A stretch of 64,000 nucleotides of DNA from Sabellastarte sp. h YS-2021 (Eukaryota > Annelida > Polychaeta > Sabellida > Sabellidae), in the NCBI GenBank assembly GCA_964017235.1, contig OZ024934.1:85092706-85156705 (forward strand). Reading direction: 5' to 3'. Under the pieces are notes generated by a model. It was given only the letters and a program-made list of their open reading frames with translations. It was not told the DNA's origin and made no database searches. Numbering within the stretch: the first letter of the stretch is position 1; the number at the start of each line of letters is the position of its first letter. Positions 1 to 11,852 of this stretch are shown here, piece by piece. The position numbers and the translations under genes were made by a program.

Positions 1-263
1 TTGGCCAGAATATAAGGTGGCACATACTAAATCTGACTGAACCGGTTTTAAAATTACATCTGATATAACAGTACCTATAGTTTGGCAATATTGGCTTCAG
101 CTGGCCCCAAATTCCCTTCTGTGGGGCCGCATTAAGATATACTTAAATTTGGCAAAGTAAGACAATTTTAAGGCTGAAAACCATATTGTTTGCTAGGGCT
201 GGCGCCACTAAATGAGATTCCACAAGAATATTCCTTAAGAAATACATAACTGGTCCAAAATAC
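1..263 (+). repeat. Partial satellite unit M0 (3' part)
   Basis: The last 263 bp of a unit, cut by the window edge. It carries aattccctt and ggggccgcatt, a combination seen after Bs-type and some other B-type units (for example M49 and M71), so the missing 5' part is probably type B. It joins M1 at 264 without any change of phase. Confidence 0.9.
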
Positions 264-945
264 ATGTATTGGAAGTGCAGGTATCGAGGGGGGGGATCAT
301 ATGGCACATCAGTCCAAAACCCCACTTAAACTTCATCAATCTGGCTCAGATTTTCACAGGAAACTCAGTTCATATCACACATTGATATTGTATTGGCTTG
401 ACTTACTCAGGAAACCAATTAAAATTTTCAATTTTCCGGGGTTTGGGGCCAGGCTCAGCCCCCCTCAAATTAGGAAATATCAGTTATATCCTAATACAAC
501 CAATCTGAAGCTCTTCTTTAATGTTGCATATGTTTTAACAATAATTGAGGATATATTAGGCCCATTTGGAGCATTACATCTCTAAAAAAAATTATTTCAC
601 CCATATAGTGCTGTAAAAATGGTCAAAAATACATGTAAATTACACCAAACAAGTACCAAATGTTGGTCTATAATGCTGAAATTTGACCAGAATATAAGGT
701 GGCACATACTAAATTTGACTGAACCGGTTTTAAAATTACATCTGATATAACAGTACCTATAGTTTGGCAATATTGGCTTCAGCTGGCCCCAAATTCCCTT
801 CTGTGGGGCTGCATTAAGATATACTTAAATTTGGCAAAGTAAGACAATTTTAAGGCTGAAAACCATATTGTTTGCTAGGGCTGGCGCCACTAAATGAGAT
901 TCCACAAGAATATTCCTTAAGAAATACATAACTGGTCCAAAATAC
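264..945 (+). repeat. Chimeric unit M1 (A 5' part, B 3' part)
   Basis: The 5' part is type A (G8 tract, cttactcagg, aaaattttc) and the 3' part type B (tatcagttat, ctttaatgttgc, taaaaaaaa, aattccctt). The switch lies between 426 and 483, a stretch identical in both types. M28 has the same structure. A recombination or conversion origin is inferred. Confidence 0.8.
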
Positions 946-969
946 ATGTATTGGAAGTGCAGGTATCGA

Positions 970-976
970 GGGGGGG
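970..976 (+). repeat. Variable G tract after tatcga
   Basis: The tract is G7 here. Across the array it takes four forms: G8 (M1, M4, M9, M27), G7 (M2, M6, M11, M14, M16, M22, M33, M82, M89), G6AA (the eight Am units) and G5TG (all others). It accounts for much of the 680-683 bp length variation and is a good tag for unit descent. The strand-matching C run in gcccccctc lies about 170 bp downstream. Confidence 0.9.
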
Positions 977-1125
977 ATCATATGGCACATCAGTCCAAAA
1001 CCCCACTTAAACTTCATCAATCTGGCTCAGATTTTCACAGGAAACTCAGTTCATATCACACATTGATATTGTATTGGCTTGACTTACTCAGGAAACCAAT
1101 TAAAATTTTCAATTTTCCGGGGTTT

Positions 1126-1143
1126 GGGGCCAGGCTCAGCCCC
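1126..1143 (+). repeat. GC-rich short hairpin (GGGGC / GCCCC)
   Basis: Five-base arms at 1126-1130 and 1139-1143 enclose an eight-base loop (caggctca), directly after ccggggttt. The arms are kept in nearly all units. Exceptions are the ggagcc change in M7, M12, M17, M23 and M34, which alters the left arm. Whether it folds in DNA or RNA is not known; it is the most GC-rich spot of an otherwise AT-rich unit. Confidence 0.6.
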
Positions 1144-1467
1144 TCTCAAATTAGGAAATATCAGGTATATCCTAATACAACCAATCTGAAGCTCTTCTTG
1201 AATTTTGCATATGTTTTAACAATAATTGAGGATATATTAGGCCCATTTGGAGCATTACATCTCTGAAAATAAATTATATCACCCATATAGTGCTGTAAAA
1301 ATGGTCAAAAATACATGTAAATTACACCAAACCAGTACCAAATGTTGGTCTATAATGCTGAAATTTGGCCAGAATATAAGGTGGCACATACTAAATCTGA
1401 CTGAACCGGTTTTAAAATTACATCTGATATAACAGTACCTATAGTTTGGCAATATTGGCTTCAGCTG

Positions 1468-1491
1468 GCCCCAAATTCGCTTCTGTGGGGC
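1468..1491 (+). repeat. Hairpin (GCCCCA / TGGGGC), 12-base loop
   Basis: Six-base arms at 1468-1473 and 1486-1491 enclose aattcgcttctg. The loop and right arm carry the CENP-B-box-like sequence. Rare units change the left arm: gctcca follows M40, M48, M62, M66 and M70, gcctca follows M50, and gccgca follows M34. The arms are otherwise conserved across the array. Confidence 0.6.
1475..1491 (+). promoter_or_regulatory. CENP-B-box-like sequence (7 of 9 core bases)
   Basis: The known CENP-B box core is nTTCGnnnnAnnCGGGn. Here attcgcttctgtggggc matches TTCG and the last GGG but has T for A and G for C, so seven of nine core bases agree. In type B units the site reads TTCC (six of nine), and in M76 and M93 it reads TTTG. 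The TTCG form is thus linked to type A units and to chimeras with an A-type 3' half. This may be chance; binding by any CENP-B or pogo-type protein is inference. Confidence 0.3.
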
Positions 1492-1564
1492 TGCATTAAG
1501 ATATACTTAAATTTGGCAAAGTAAGACAATTTTAAGGCTGAAAACCATATTGTTTGCTAGAGCT

Positions 1565-1603
1565 GGCGCCACTAAATGAGATTCCACAAGAATATTCCTT
1601 AAG
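1565..1603 (+). repeat. Cluster of short palindromes (GGCGCC, GAATATTC, CTTAAG)
   Basis: GGCGCC lies at 1565-1570, GAATATTC at 1590-1597 and CTTAAG immediately after at 1598-1603. GAATATTC is broken to gaataatcc just upstream of M27, M39, M46, M47, M53, M57, M61, M69, M76 and M93, mostly before Aw and Ar units. The cluster sits just upstream of the junction palindrome and is otherwise nearly invariant. Confidence 0.6.
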
Positions 1604-1622
1604 AAATACATAACTGGTCCAA

Positions 1623-1634
1623 AATACATGTATT
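1623..1634. repeat. Unit-junction palindrome aatacatgtatt
   Basis: A perfect 12-base palindrome, with outer TCC/GGA arms that also pair if two extra A residues on the left are skipped. It is present in almost every unit. It is altered to acatgtactgg at M27, M39, M53, M57 and M61, to acatatactgg at M46, M47 and M69, and to atatatgtattgg at M77. A related tacatgta recurs once inside each unit (for example 1312-1319). Confidence 0.75.
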
Positions 1635-4600
1635 GGAAGTGCAGGTATCGAGGGGGTGATCATATGGCACATCAGTCCAAAACCCCACTTAAACTTCATC
1701 AATCTGGCTCAGATTTTCACAGGAAACTCAGTTCATATCACACATTGATATTGTATTGGCTTGACTTATTCAGGAAACCAATTAAAAATTTCAATTTTCC
1801 GGGGTTTGGGGCCAGGCTCAGCCCCCCTCAAATTAGGAAATATCAGTTATATCCTAATACAACCAATCTGAAGCTCTTCTTTAATGTTGCATATGTTTTA
1901 ACAATAATTGAGGATATATTAAGCCCATTTGGAGCATTACATCTGTAAAAAAAAATTATTTCACCCATATAGTGCTGTAAAAATGGTCAAAAATACATGT
2001 AAATTACACCAAACAAGTACCAAATGTTGGTCTATAATGCTGAAATTTGGCCAGAATATAAGGTGGCACATACTAAATCTGACTGAACCGGTTTTAAAAT
2101 TACATCTGATATAACAGTACCTATAGTTTGGCAATATTGGCTTCAGCTGGCCCCAAATTCCCTTCTGTGGGGCTGCATTAAGATATACTTAAATTTGGCA
2201 AAGTAAGACAATTTTAAGGCTGAAAACCATATTGTTTGCTAGAGCTGGCGCCACTAAATGAGATTCCACAAGAATATTCCTTAAGAAATACATAACTGGT
2301 CCAAAATACATGTATTGGAAGTGCAGGTATCGAGGGGGGGGATCATATGGCACATCAGTCCAAAACCCCACTTAAACTTCATCAATCTGGCTCAGATTTT
2401 CACAGGAAACTCAGTTCATATCACACATTGATATTGTATTGGCTTGACTTACTCAGGAAACCAATTAAAATTTTCAATTTTCCGGGGTTTGGGGCCAGGC
2501 TCAGCCCCCCTCAAATTAGGAAATATCAGGTATATCCTAATACAACCAATCTGAAGCACTTCTTGAATTTTGCATATGTTTTAACAATAATTGAGGATAT
2601 ATTAGGCCCATTTGGAGCATTACATCTCTGAAAATAAATTATTTCACCCATATAGTGCTGTAAAAATGGTCAAAAATACATGTAAATTGCACCAAACCAG
2701 TACCAAATGTTGGTCTATAATGCTGAAATTTGGCCAGAATATAAGGTGGCACATACTAAATCTGACTGAACCGGTTTTAAAATTACATCTGATATAACAG
2801 TACCTATAGTTTGGCAATATTGGCTTCAGCTGGCCCCAAATTCGCTTCTGTGGGGCTGCATTAAGATATACTTAAATTTGGCAAAGTAAGACAATTTTAA
2901 GGCTGAAAACCATATTGTTTGCTAGAGCTGGCGCCACTAAATGAGATTCCACAAGAATATTCCTTAAGAAATACATAACTGGTCCAAAATACATGTATTG
3001 GAAGTGCAGGTATCGAGGGGGTGATCATATGGCACATCAGTCCAAAACCCCACTTAAACTTCATCAATCTGGCTCAGATTTTCACAGGAAACACAGTTCA
3101 TATCACACATTGATATTGTATTGGCTTGACTTATTCAGGAAACCAATTAAAAATTTCAATTTTCCGGGGTTTGGGGCCAGGCTCAGCCCCCCTCAAATTA
3201 GGAAATATCAGTTATATCCTAATACAACCAATCTGAAGCTCTTCTTTAATGTTGCATATGTTTTAACAATAATTGAGGATATATTAGGCCCATTTGGAGC
3301 ATTACATCTCTAAAAAAAATTATTTCACCCATATAGTGCTGTAAAAATGGTCAAAAATACATGTAAATTACACCAAACAAGTACCAAATGTTGGTCTATA
3401 ATGCTGAAATTTGACCAGAATATAAGGTGGCACATACTAAATCTGACTGAACCGGTTTTAAAATTACATCTGATATAACAGTACCTATAGTTTGGCAATA
3501 TTGGCTTCAGCTGGCCCCAAATTCCCTTCTGTGGGGCTGCATTAAGATATACTTAAATTTGGCAAAGTAAGACAATTTTAAGGCTGAAAACCATATTGTT
3601 TGCTAGGGCTGGCGCCACTAAATGAGATTCCACAAGAATATTCCTTAAGAAATACATAACTGGTCCAAAATACATGTATTGGAAGTGCAGGTATCGAGGG
3701 GGGGATCATATGGCACATCAGTCCAAAACCCCACTTAAACTTCATCAATCTGGCTCAGATTTTCACAGGAAACTCAGTTCATATCACACATTGATATTGT
3801 ATTGGCTTGACTTACTCAGGAAACCAATTAAAATTTTCAATTTTCCGGGGTTTGGGGCCAGGCTCAGCCCCCCTCAAATTAGGAAATATCAGGTATATCC
3901 TAATACAACCAATCTGAAGCACTTCTTGAATTTTGCATATGTTTTAACAATAATTGAGGATATATTAGGCCCATTTGGAGCATTACATCTCTGAAAATAA
4001 ATTATTTCACCCATATAGTGCTGTAAAAATGGTCAAAAATACATGTAAATTACACCAAACCAGTACCAAATGTTGGTCTATAATGCTGAAATTTGGCCAG
4101 AATATAAGGTGGCACATACTAAATCTGACTGAACCGGTTTTAAAATTACATCTGATATAACAGTACCTATAGTTTGGCAATATTGGCTTCAGCTGGCCCC
4201 AAATTCGCTTCTGTGGGGCTGCATTAAGATATACTTAAATTTGGCAAAGTAAGACAATTTTAAGGCTGAAAACCATATTGTTTGCTAGAGCTGGCGCCAG
4301 TAAATGAGATTCCACAAGAATATTCCTTAAGAAATACATAACTGGTCCAAAATACATGTATTGGAAGTGCAGGTATCGAGGGGGTGATCATATGGCACAT
4401 CAGTCCAAAACCCCACTTAAACTTCATCAATCTGGCTCAGATTTTCACAGGAAACACAGTTCATATCACACATTGATATTGTATTGGCTTGACTTATTCA
4501 GGAAACCAATTAAAAATTTCAATTTTCCGGGGTTTGGAGCCAGGCTCAGCCCCCCTCAAATTAGGAAATATCAGTTATATCCTAATACAACCAATCTGAA

Positions 4601-5036
4601 GCTCTTCTTTAATGTTGCATATGTTTTAACAATAATTGAGGATATATTAGGCCCATTTGGAGCATTACATCTCTAAAAAAAATTATTTCACCCATATAGT
4701 GCTGTAAAAATGGTCAAAAATACATGTAAATTACACCAAACAAGTACCAAATGTTGGTCTATAATGCTGAAATTTGGCCAGAATATAAGGTGGCACATAC
4801 TAAATCTGACTGAACCGGTTTTAAAATTACATCTGATATAACAGTACCTATAGTTTGGCAATATTGGCTTCAGCTGGCCCCAAATTCGCTTCTGTGGGGC
4901 TGCATTAAGATATACTTAAATTTGGCAAAGTAAGACAATTTTAAGGCTGAAAACCATATTGTTTGCTAGAGCTGGCGCCACTAAATGAGATTCCACAAGA
5001 ATATTCCTTAAGAAATACATAACTGGTCCAAAATAC
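1628..5036 (+). repeat. Five-unit higher-order repeat, copy 1 (M3-M7)
   Basis: Units start at 1628, 2310, 2993, 3674 and 4356, with order Bs-Ah(G8)-Bh-Ah-Bh. The next five units repeat the same order at an offset of exactly 3409 bp. Shared rare marks are: ctgtaaaaaaaaa after M3 and M8; G8 plus aaattgcacc in M4 and M9; gcgccagtaaatg before M7 and M12; and the ggagcc change together with an unusual TTCG in a B unit in M7 and M12. Similarity probably begins inside M2. Confidence 0.88.
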
Positions 5037-8000
5037 ATGTATTGGAAGTGCAGGTATCGAGGGGGTGATCATATGGCACATCAGTCCAAAACCCCACTTA
5101 AACTTCATCAATCTGGCTCAGATTTTCACAGGAAACTCAGTTCATATCACACATTGATATTGTATTGGCTTGACTTATTCAGGAAACCAATTAAAAATTT
5201 CAATTTTCCGGGGTTTGGGGCCAGGCTCAGCCCCCCTCAAATTAGGAAATATCAGTTATATCCTAATACAACCAATCTGAAGCTCTTCTTTAATGTTGCA
5301 TATGTTTTAACAATAATTGAGGATATATTAAGCCCATTTGGAGCATTACATCTGTAAAAAAAAATTATTTCACCCATATAGTGCTGTAAAAATGGTCAAA
5401 AATACATGTAAATTACACCAAACAAGTACCAAATGTTGGTCTATAATGCTGAAATTTGGCCAGAATATAAGGTGGCACATACTAAATCTGACTGAACCGG
5501 TTTTAAAATTACATCTGATATAACAGTACCTATAGTTTGGCAATATTGGCTTCAGCTGGCCCCAAATTCCCTTCTGTGGGGCTGCATTAAGATATACTTA
5601 AATTTGGCAAAGTAAGACAATTTTAAGGCTGAAAACCATATTGTTTGCTAGAGCTGGCGCCACTAAATGAGATTCCACAAGAATATTCCTTAAGAAATAC
5701 ATAACTGGTCCAAAATACATGTATTGGAAGTGCAGGTATCGAGGGGGGGGATCATATGGCACATCAGTCCAAAACCCCACTTAAACTTCATCAATCTGGC
5801 TCAGATTTTCACAGGAAACTCAGTTCATATCACACATTGATATTGTATTGGCTTGACTTACTCAGGAAACCAATTAAAATTTTCAATTTTCCGGGGTTTG
5901 GGGCCAGGCTCAGCCCCCCTCAAATTAGGAAATATCAGGTATATCCTAATACAACCAATCTGAAGCACTTCTTGAATTTTGCATATGTTTTAACAATAAT
6001 TGAGGATATATTAGGCCCATTTGGAGCATTACATCTCTGAAAATAAATTATTTCACCCATATAGTGCTGTAAAAATGGTCAAAAATACATGTAAATTGCA
6101 CCAAACCAGTACCAAATGTTGGTCTATAATGCTGAAATTTGGCCAGAATATAAGGTGGCACATACTAAATCTGACTGAACCGGTTTTAAAATTACATCTG
6201 ATATAACAGTACCTATAGTTTGGCAATATTGGCTTCAGCTGGCCCCAAATTCGCTTCTGTGGGGCTGCATTAAGATATACTTAAATTTGGCAAAGTAAGA
6301 CAATTTTAAGGCTGAAAACCATATTGTTTGCTAGAGCTGGCGCCACTAAATGAGATTCCACAAGAATATTCCTTAAGAAATACATAACTGGTCCAAAATA
6401 CATGTATTGGAAGTGCAGGTATCGAGGGGGTGATCATATGGCACATCAGTCCAAAACCCCACTTAAACTTCATCAATCTGGCTCAGATTTTCACAGGAAA
6501 CACAGTTCATATCACACATTGATATTGTATTGGCTTGACTTATTCAGGAAACCAATTAAAAATTTCAATTTTCCGGGGTTTGGGGCCAGGCTCAGCCCCC
6601 CTCAAATTAGGAAATATCAGTTATATCCTAATACAACCAATCTGAAGCTCTTCTTTAATGTTGCATATGTTTTAACAATAATTGAGGATATATTAGGCCC
6701 ATTTGGAGCATTACATCTCTAAAAAAAATTATTTCACCCATATAGTGCTGTAAAAATGGTCAAAAATACATGTAAATTACACCAAACAAGTACCAAATGT
6801 TGGTCTATAATGCTGAAATTTGACCAGAATATAAGGTGGCACATACTAAATCTGACTGAACCGGTTTTAAAATTACATCTGATATAACAGTACCTATAGT
6901 TTGGCAATATTGGCTTCAGCTGGCCCCAAATTCCCTTCTGTGGGGCTGCATTAAGATATACTTAAATTTGGCAAAGTAAGACAATTTTAAGGCTGAAAAC
7001 CATATTGTTTGCTAGGGCTGGCGCCACTAAATGAGATTCCACAAGAATATTCCTTAAGAAATACATAACTGGTCCAAAATACATGTATTGGAAGTGCAGG
7101 TATCGAGGGGGGGATCATATGGCACATCAGTCCAAAACCCCACTTAAACTTCATCAATCTGGCTCAGATTTTCACAGGAAACTCAGTTCATATCACACAT
7201 TGATATTGTATTGGCTTGACTTACTCAGGAAACCAATTAAAATTTTCAATTTTCCGGGGTTTGGGGCCAGGCTCAGCCCCCCTCAAATTAGGAAATATCA
7301 GGTATATCCTAATACAACCAATCTGAAGCACTTCTTGAATTTTGCATATGTTTTAACAATAATTGAGGATATATTAGGCCCATTTGGAGCATTACATCTC
7401 TGAAAATAAATTATTTCACCCATATAGTGCTGTAAAAATGGTCAAAAATACATGTAAATTACACCAAACCAGTACCAAATGTTGGTCTATAATGCTGAAA
7501 TTTGGCCAGAATATAAGGTGGCACATACTAAATCTGACTGAACCGGTTTTAAAATTACATCTGATATAACAGTACCTATAGTTTGGCAATATTGGCTTCA
7601 GCTGGCCCCAAATTCGCTTCTGTGGGGCTGCATTAAGATATACTTAAATTTGGCAAAGTAAGACAATTTTAAGGCTGAAAACCATATTGTTTGCTAGAGC
7701 TGGCGCCAGTAAATGAGATTCCACAAGAATATTCCTTAAGAAATACATAACTGGTCCAAAATACATGTATTGGAAGTGCAGGTATCGAGGGGGTGATCAT
7801 ATGGCACATCAGTCCAAAACCCCACTTAAACTTCATCAATCTGGCTCAGATTTTCACAGGAAACACAGTTCATATCACACATTGATATTGTATTGGCTTG
7901 ACTTATTCAGGAAACCAATTAAAAATTTCAATTTTCCGGGGTTTGGAGCCAGGCTCAGCCCCCCTCAAATTAGGAAATATCAGTTATATCCTAATACAAC

Positions 8001-8445
8001 CAATCTGAAGCTCTTCTTTAATGTTGCATATGTTTTAACAATAATTGAGGATATATTAGGCCCATTTGGAGCATTACATCTCTAAAAAAAATTATTTCAC
8101 CCATATAGTGCTGTAAAAATGGTCAAAAATACATGTAAATTACACCAAACAAGTACCAAATGTTGGTCTATAATGCTGAAATTTGGCCAGAATATAAGGT
8201 GGCACATACTAAATCTGACTGAACCGGTTTTAAAATTACATCTGATATAACAGTACCTATAGTTTGGCAATATTGGCTTCAGCTGGCCCCAAATTCGCTT
8301 CTGTGGGGCTGCATTAAGATATACTTAAATTTGGCAAAGTAAGACAATTTTAAGGCTGAAAACCATATTGTTTGCTAGAGCTGGCGCCACTAAATGAGAT
8401 TCCACAAGAATATTCCTTAAGAAATACATAACTGGTCCAAAATAC
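5037..8445 (+). repeat. Five-unit higher-order repeat, copy 2 (M8-M12)
   Basis: Units start at 5037, 5719, 6402, 7083 and 7765 and match M3-M7 base for base at the diagnostic positions listed for copy 1. The match ends just inside M13, where gaaacacag replaces gaaactcag. The copies are directly adjacent, as expected from one unequal exchange. Confidence 0.88.
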
Positions 8446-11400
8446 ATGTATTGGAAGTGCAGGTATCGAGGGGGTGATCATATGGCACATCAGTCCAAAA
8501 CCCCACTTAAACTTCATCAATCTGGCTCAGATTTTCACAGGAAACACAGTTCATATCACACATTGATATTGTATTGGCTTGACTTATTCAGGAAACCAAT
8601 TAAAAATTTCAATTTTCCGGGGTTTGGGGCCAGGCTCAGCCCCCCTCAAATTAGGAAATATCAGTTATATCCTAATACAACCAATCTGAAGCTCTTCTTT
8701 AATGTTGCATATGTTTTAACAATAATTGAGGATATATTAGGCCCATTTGGAGCATTACATCTCTAAAAAAAATTATTTCACCCATATAGTGCTGTAAAAA
8801 TGGTCAAAAATACATGTAAATTACACCAAACAAGTACCAAATGTTGGTCTATAATGCTGAAATTTGACCAGAATATAAGGTGGCACATACTAAATCTGAC
8901 TGAACCGGTTTTAAAATTACATCTGATATAACAGTACCTATAGTTTGGCAATATTGGCTTCAGCTGGCCCCAAATTCCCTTCTGTGGGGCTGCATTAAGA
9001 TATACTTAAATTTGGCAAAGTAAGACAATTTTAAGGCTGAAAACCATATTGTTTGCTAGGGCTGGCGCCACTAAATGAGATTCCACAAGAATATTCCTTA
9101 AGAAATACATAACTGGTCCAAAATACATGTATTGGAAGTGCAGGTATCGAGGGGGGGATCATATGGCACATCAGTCCAAAACCCCACTTAAACTTCATCA
9201 ATCTGGCTCAGATTTTCACAGGAAACTCAGTTCATATCACACATTGATATTGTATTGGCTTGACTTACTCAGGAAACCAATTAAAATTTTCAATTTTCCG
9301 GGGTTTGGGGCCAGGCTCAGCCCCCCTCAAATTAGGAAATATCAGGTATATCCTAATACAACCAATCTGAAGCACTTCTTGAATTTTGCATATGTTTTAA
9401 CAATAATTGAGGATATATTAGGCCCATTTGGAGCATTACATCTCTGAAAATAAATTATTTCACCCATATAGTGCTGTAAAAATGGTCAAAAATACATGTA
9501 AATTACACCAAACCAGTACCAAATGTTGGTCTATAATGCTGAAATTTGGCCAGAATATAAGGTGGCACATACTAAATCTGACTGAACCGGTTTTAAAATT
9601 ACATCTGATATAACAGTACCTATAGTTTGGCAATATTGGCTTCAGCTGGCCCCAAATTCGCTTCTGTGGGGCTGCATTAAGATATACTTAAATTTGGCAA
9701 AGTAAGACAATTTTAAGGCTGAAAACCATATTGTTTGCTAGAGCTGGCGCCAGTAAATGAGATTCCACAAGAATATTCCTTAAGAAATACATAACTGGTC
9801 CAAAATACATGTATTGGAAGTGCAGGTATCGAGGGGGTGATCATATGGCACATCAGTCCAAAACCCCACTTAAACTTCATCAATCTGGCTCAGATTTTCA
9901 CAGGAAACACAGTTCATATCACACATTGATATTGTATTGGCTTGACTTATTCAGGAAACCAATTAAAAATTTCAATTTTCCGGGGTTTGGGGCCAGGCTC
10001 AGCCCCCCTCAAATTAGGAAATATCAGTTATATCCTAATACAACCAATCTGAAGCTCTTCTTTAATGTTGCATATGTTTTAACAATAATTGAGGATATAT
10101 TAGGCCCATTTGGAGCATTACATCTCTAAAAAAAATTATTTCACCCATATAGTGCTGTAAAAATGGTCAAAAATACATGTAAATTACACCAAACAAGTAC
10201 CAAATGTTGGTCTATAATGCTGAAATTTGACCAGAATATAAGGTGGCACATACTAAATCTGACTGAACCGGTTTTAAAATTACATCTGATATAACAGTAC
10301 CTATAGTTTGGCAATATTGGCTTCAGCTGGCCCCAAATTCCCTTCTGTGGGGCTGCATTAAGATATACTTAAATTTGGCAAAGTAAGACAATTTTAAGGC
10401 TGAAAACCATATTGTTTGCTAGGGCTGGCGCCACTAAATGAGATTCCACAAGAATATTCCTTAAGAAATACATAACTGGTCCAAAATACATGTATTGGAA
10501 GTGCAGGTATCGAGGGGGGGATCATATGGCACATCAGTCCAAAACCCCACTTAAACTTCATCAATCTGGCTCAGATTTTCACAGGAAACTCAGTTCATAT
10601 CACACATTGATATTGTATTGGCTTGACTTACTCAGGAAACCAATTAAAATTTTCAATTTTCCGGGGTTTGGGGCCAGGCTCAGCCCCCCTCAAATTAGGA
10701 AATATCAGGTATATCCTAATACAACCAATCTGAAGCACTTCTTGAATTTTGCATATGTTTTAACAATAATTGAGGATATATTAGGCCCATTTGGAGCATT
10801 ACATCTCTGAAAATAAATTATTTCACCCATATAGTGCTGTAAAAATGGTCAAAAATACATGTAAATTACACCAAACCAGTACCAAATGTTGGTCTATAAT
10901 GCTGAAATTTGGCCAGAATATAAGGTGGCACATACTAAATCTGACTGAACCGGTTTTAAAATTACATCTGATATAACAGTACCTATAGTTTGGCAATATT
11001 GGCTTCAGCTGGCCCCAAATTCGCTTCTGTGGGGCTGCATTAAGATATACTTAAATTTGGCAAAGTAAGACAATTTTAAGGCTGAAAACCATATTGTTTG
11101 CTAGAGCTGGCGCCAGTAAATGAGATTCCACAAGAATATTCCTTAAGAAATACATAACTGGTCCAAAATACATGTATTGGAAGTGCAGGTATCGAGGGGG
11201 TGATCATATGGCACATCAGTCCAAAACCCCACTTAAACTTCATCAATCTGGCTCAGATTTTCACAGGAAACACAGTTCATATCACACATTGATATTGTAT
11301 TGGCTTGACTTATTCAGGAAACCAATTAAAAATTTCAATTTTCCGGGGTTTGGAGCCAGGCTCAGCCCCCCTCAAATTAGGAAATATCAGTTATATCCTA

Positions 11401-11852
11401 ATACAACCAATCTGAAGCTCTTCTTTAATGTTGCATATGTTTTAACAATAATTGAGGATATATTAGGCCCATTTGGAGCATTACATCTCTAAAAAAAATT
11501 ATTTCACCCATATAGTGCTGTAAAAATGGTCAAAAATACATGTAAATTACACCAAACAAGTACCAAATGTTGGTCTATAATGCTGAAATTTGGCCAGAAT
11601 ATAAGGTGGCACATACTAAATCTGACTGAACCGGTTTTAAAATTACATCTGATATAACAGTACCTATAGTTTGGCAATATTGGCTTCAGCTGGCCCCAAA
11701 TTCCCTTCTGTGGGGCTGCATTAAGATATACTTAAATTTGGCAAAGTAAGACAATTTTAAGGCTGAAAACCATATTGTTTGCTAGGGCTGGCGCCACTAA
11801 ATGAGATTCCACAAGAATATTCCTTAAGAAATACATAACTGGTCCAAAATAC
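8446..11852 (+). repeat. A/B dimer stretch (M13-M17), 1363 bp period
   Basis: Units start at 8446, 9127, 9809, 10490 and 11172, with order Bh-Ah-Bh-Ah-Bh. M13/M15/M17 and M14/M16 lie exactly 1363 bp apart, and the same dimer is present at 3674-5036 and 7083-8445. M17 carries ggagcc while M15 does not, though both follow gcgccagtaaatg. This is the simplest higher-order pattern in the window and may be the older state. Confidence 0.8.

Larger units (their letters stand above)
946..1627 (+). repeat. Representative satellite unit (M2, type As)
   Basis: This 682 bp unit is used to place the internal landmarks. In order: the G tract (970-976), a GC-rich hairpin (1126-1143), AATAAA (1268-1273), two degenerate copies of a short block 100 bp apart (1331-1370 and 1431-1470), the palindrome aaccggtt, a second hairpin holding a CENP-B-box-like sequence (1468-1491), the GGCGCC palindrome (1565-1570), two adjacent palindromes (1590-1603), and the unit-junction palindrome (1623-1634). 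It is type A by tatcaggtat, cttgaattttgc and ctctgaaaataaatt. Its As marks are gcccctctc and aaattatatcacc. No domain-bearing protein is encoded. Confidence 0.95.

Noticed and set aside
962-1031. Resemblance to RNA polymerase III box elements (ggtatcgagg, tggctcag)
   Set aside because: The B-box-like string has an inserted base and lies upstream of the A-box-like string, the wrong order; no tRNA or SINE structure follows.
1117-1130. G-quadruplex or telomere-like sequence (GGGGTTTGGGG)
   Set aside because: Only two adjacent G4 runs occur per unit, not enough for an intramolecular quadruplex, and there is no telomeric tandem repeat.
946-1266. Open frame of about 106 codons, present in most units (94-104 codons in others)
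   Set aside because: It recurs only because the unit recurs. The start shifts with the G tract, the reading frame is upset by G8 and G6AA forms, the stop differs between subfamilies, changes do not favour silent positions, and the peptide shows no domain I recognise. Treated as non-coding.
1268-1273. AATAAA polyadenylation-like hexamer in type A units
   Set aside because: Expected by chance in AT-rich DNA, absent from type B units, and there is no gene upstream.
1247-1432. Second overlapping open frame of 61 codons
   Set aside because: It overlaps the first in another frame, is lost wherever the A tract length or ctgtaaaatgg form changes, and has no recognisable domain.
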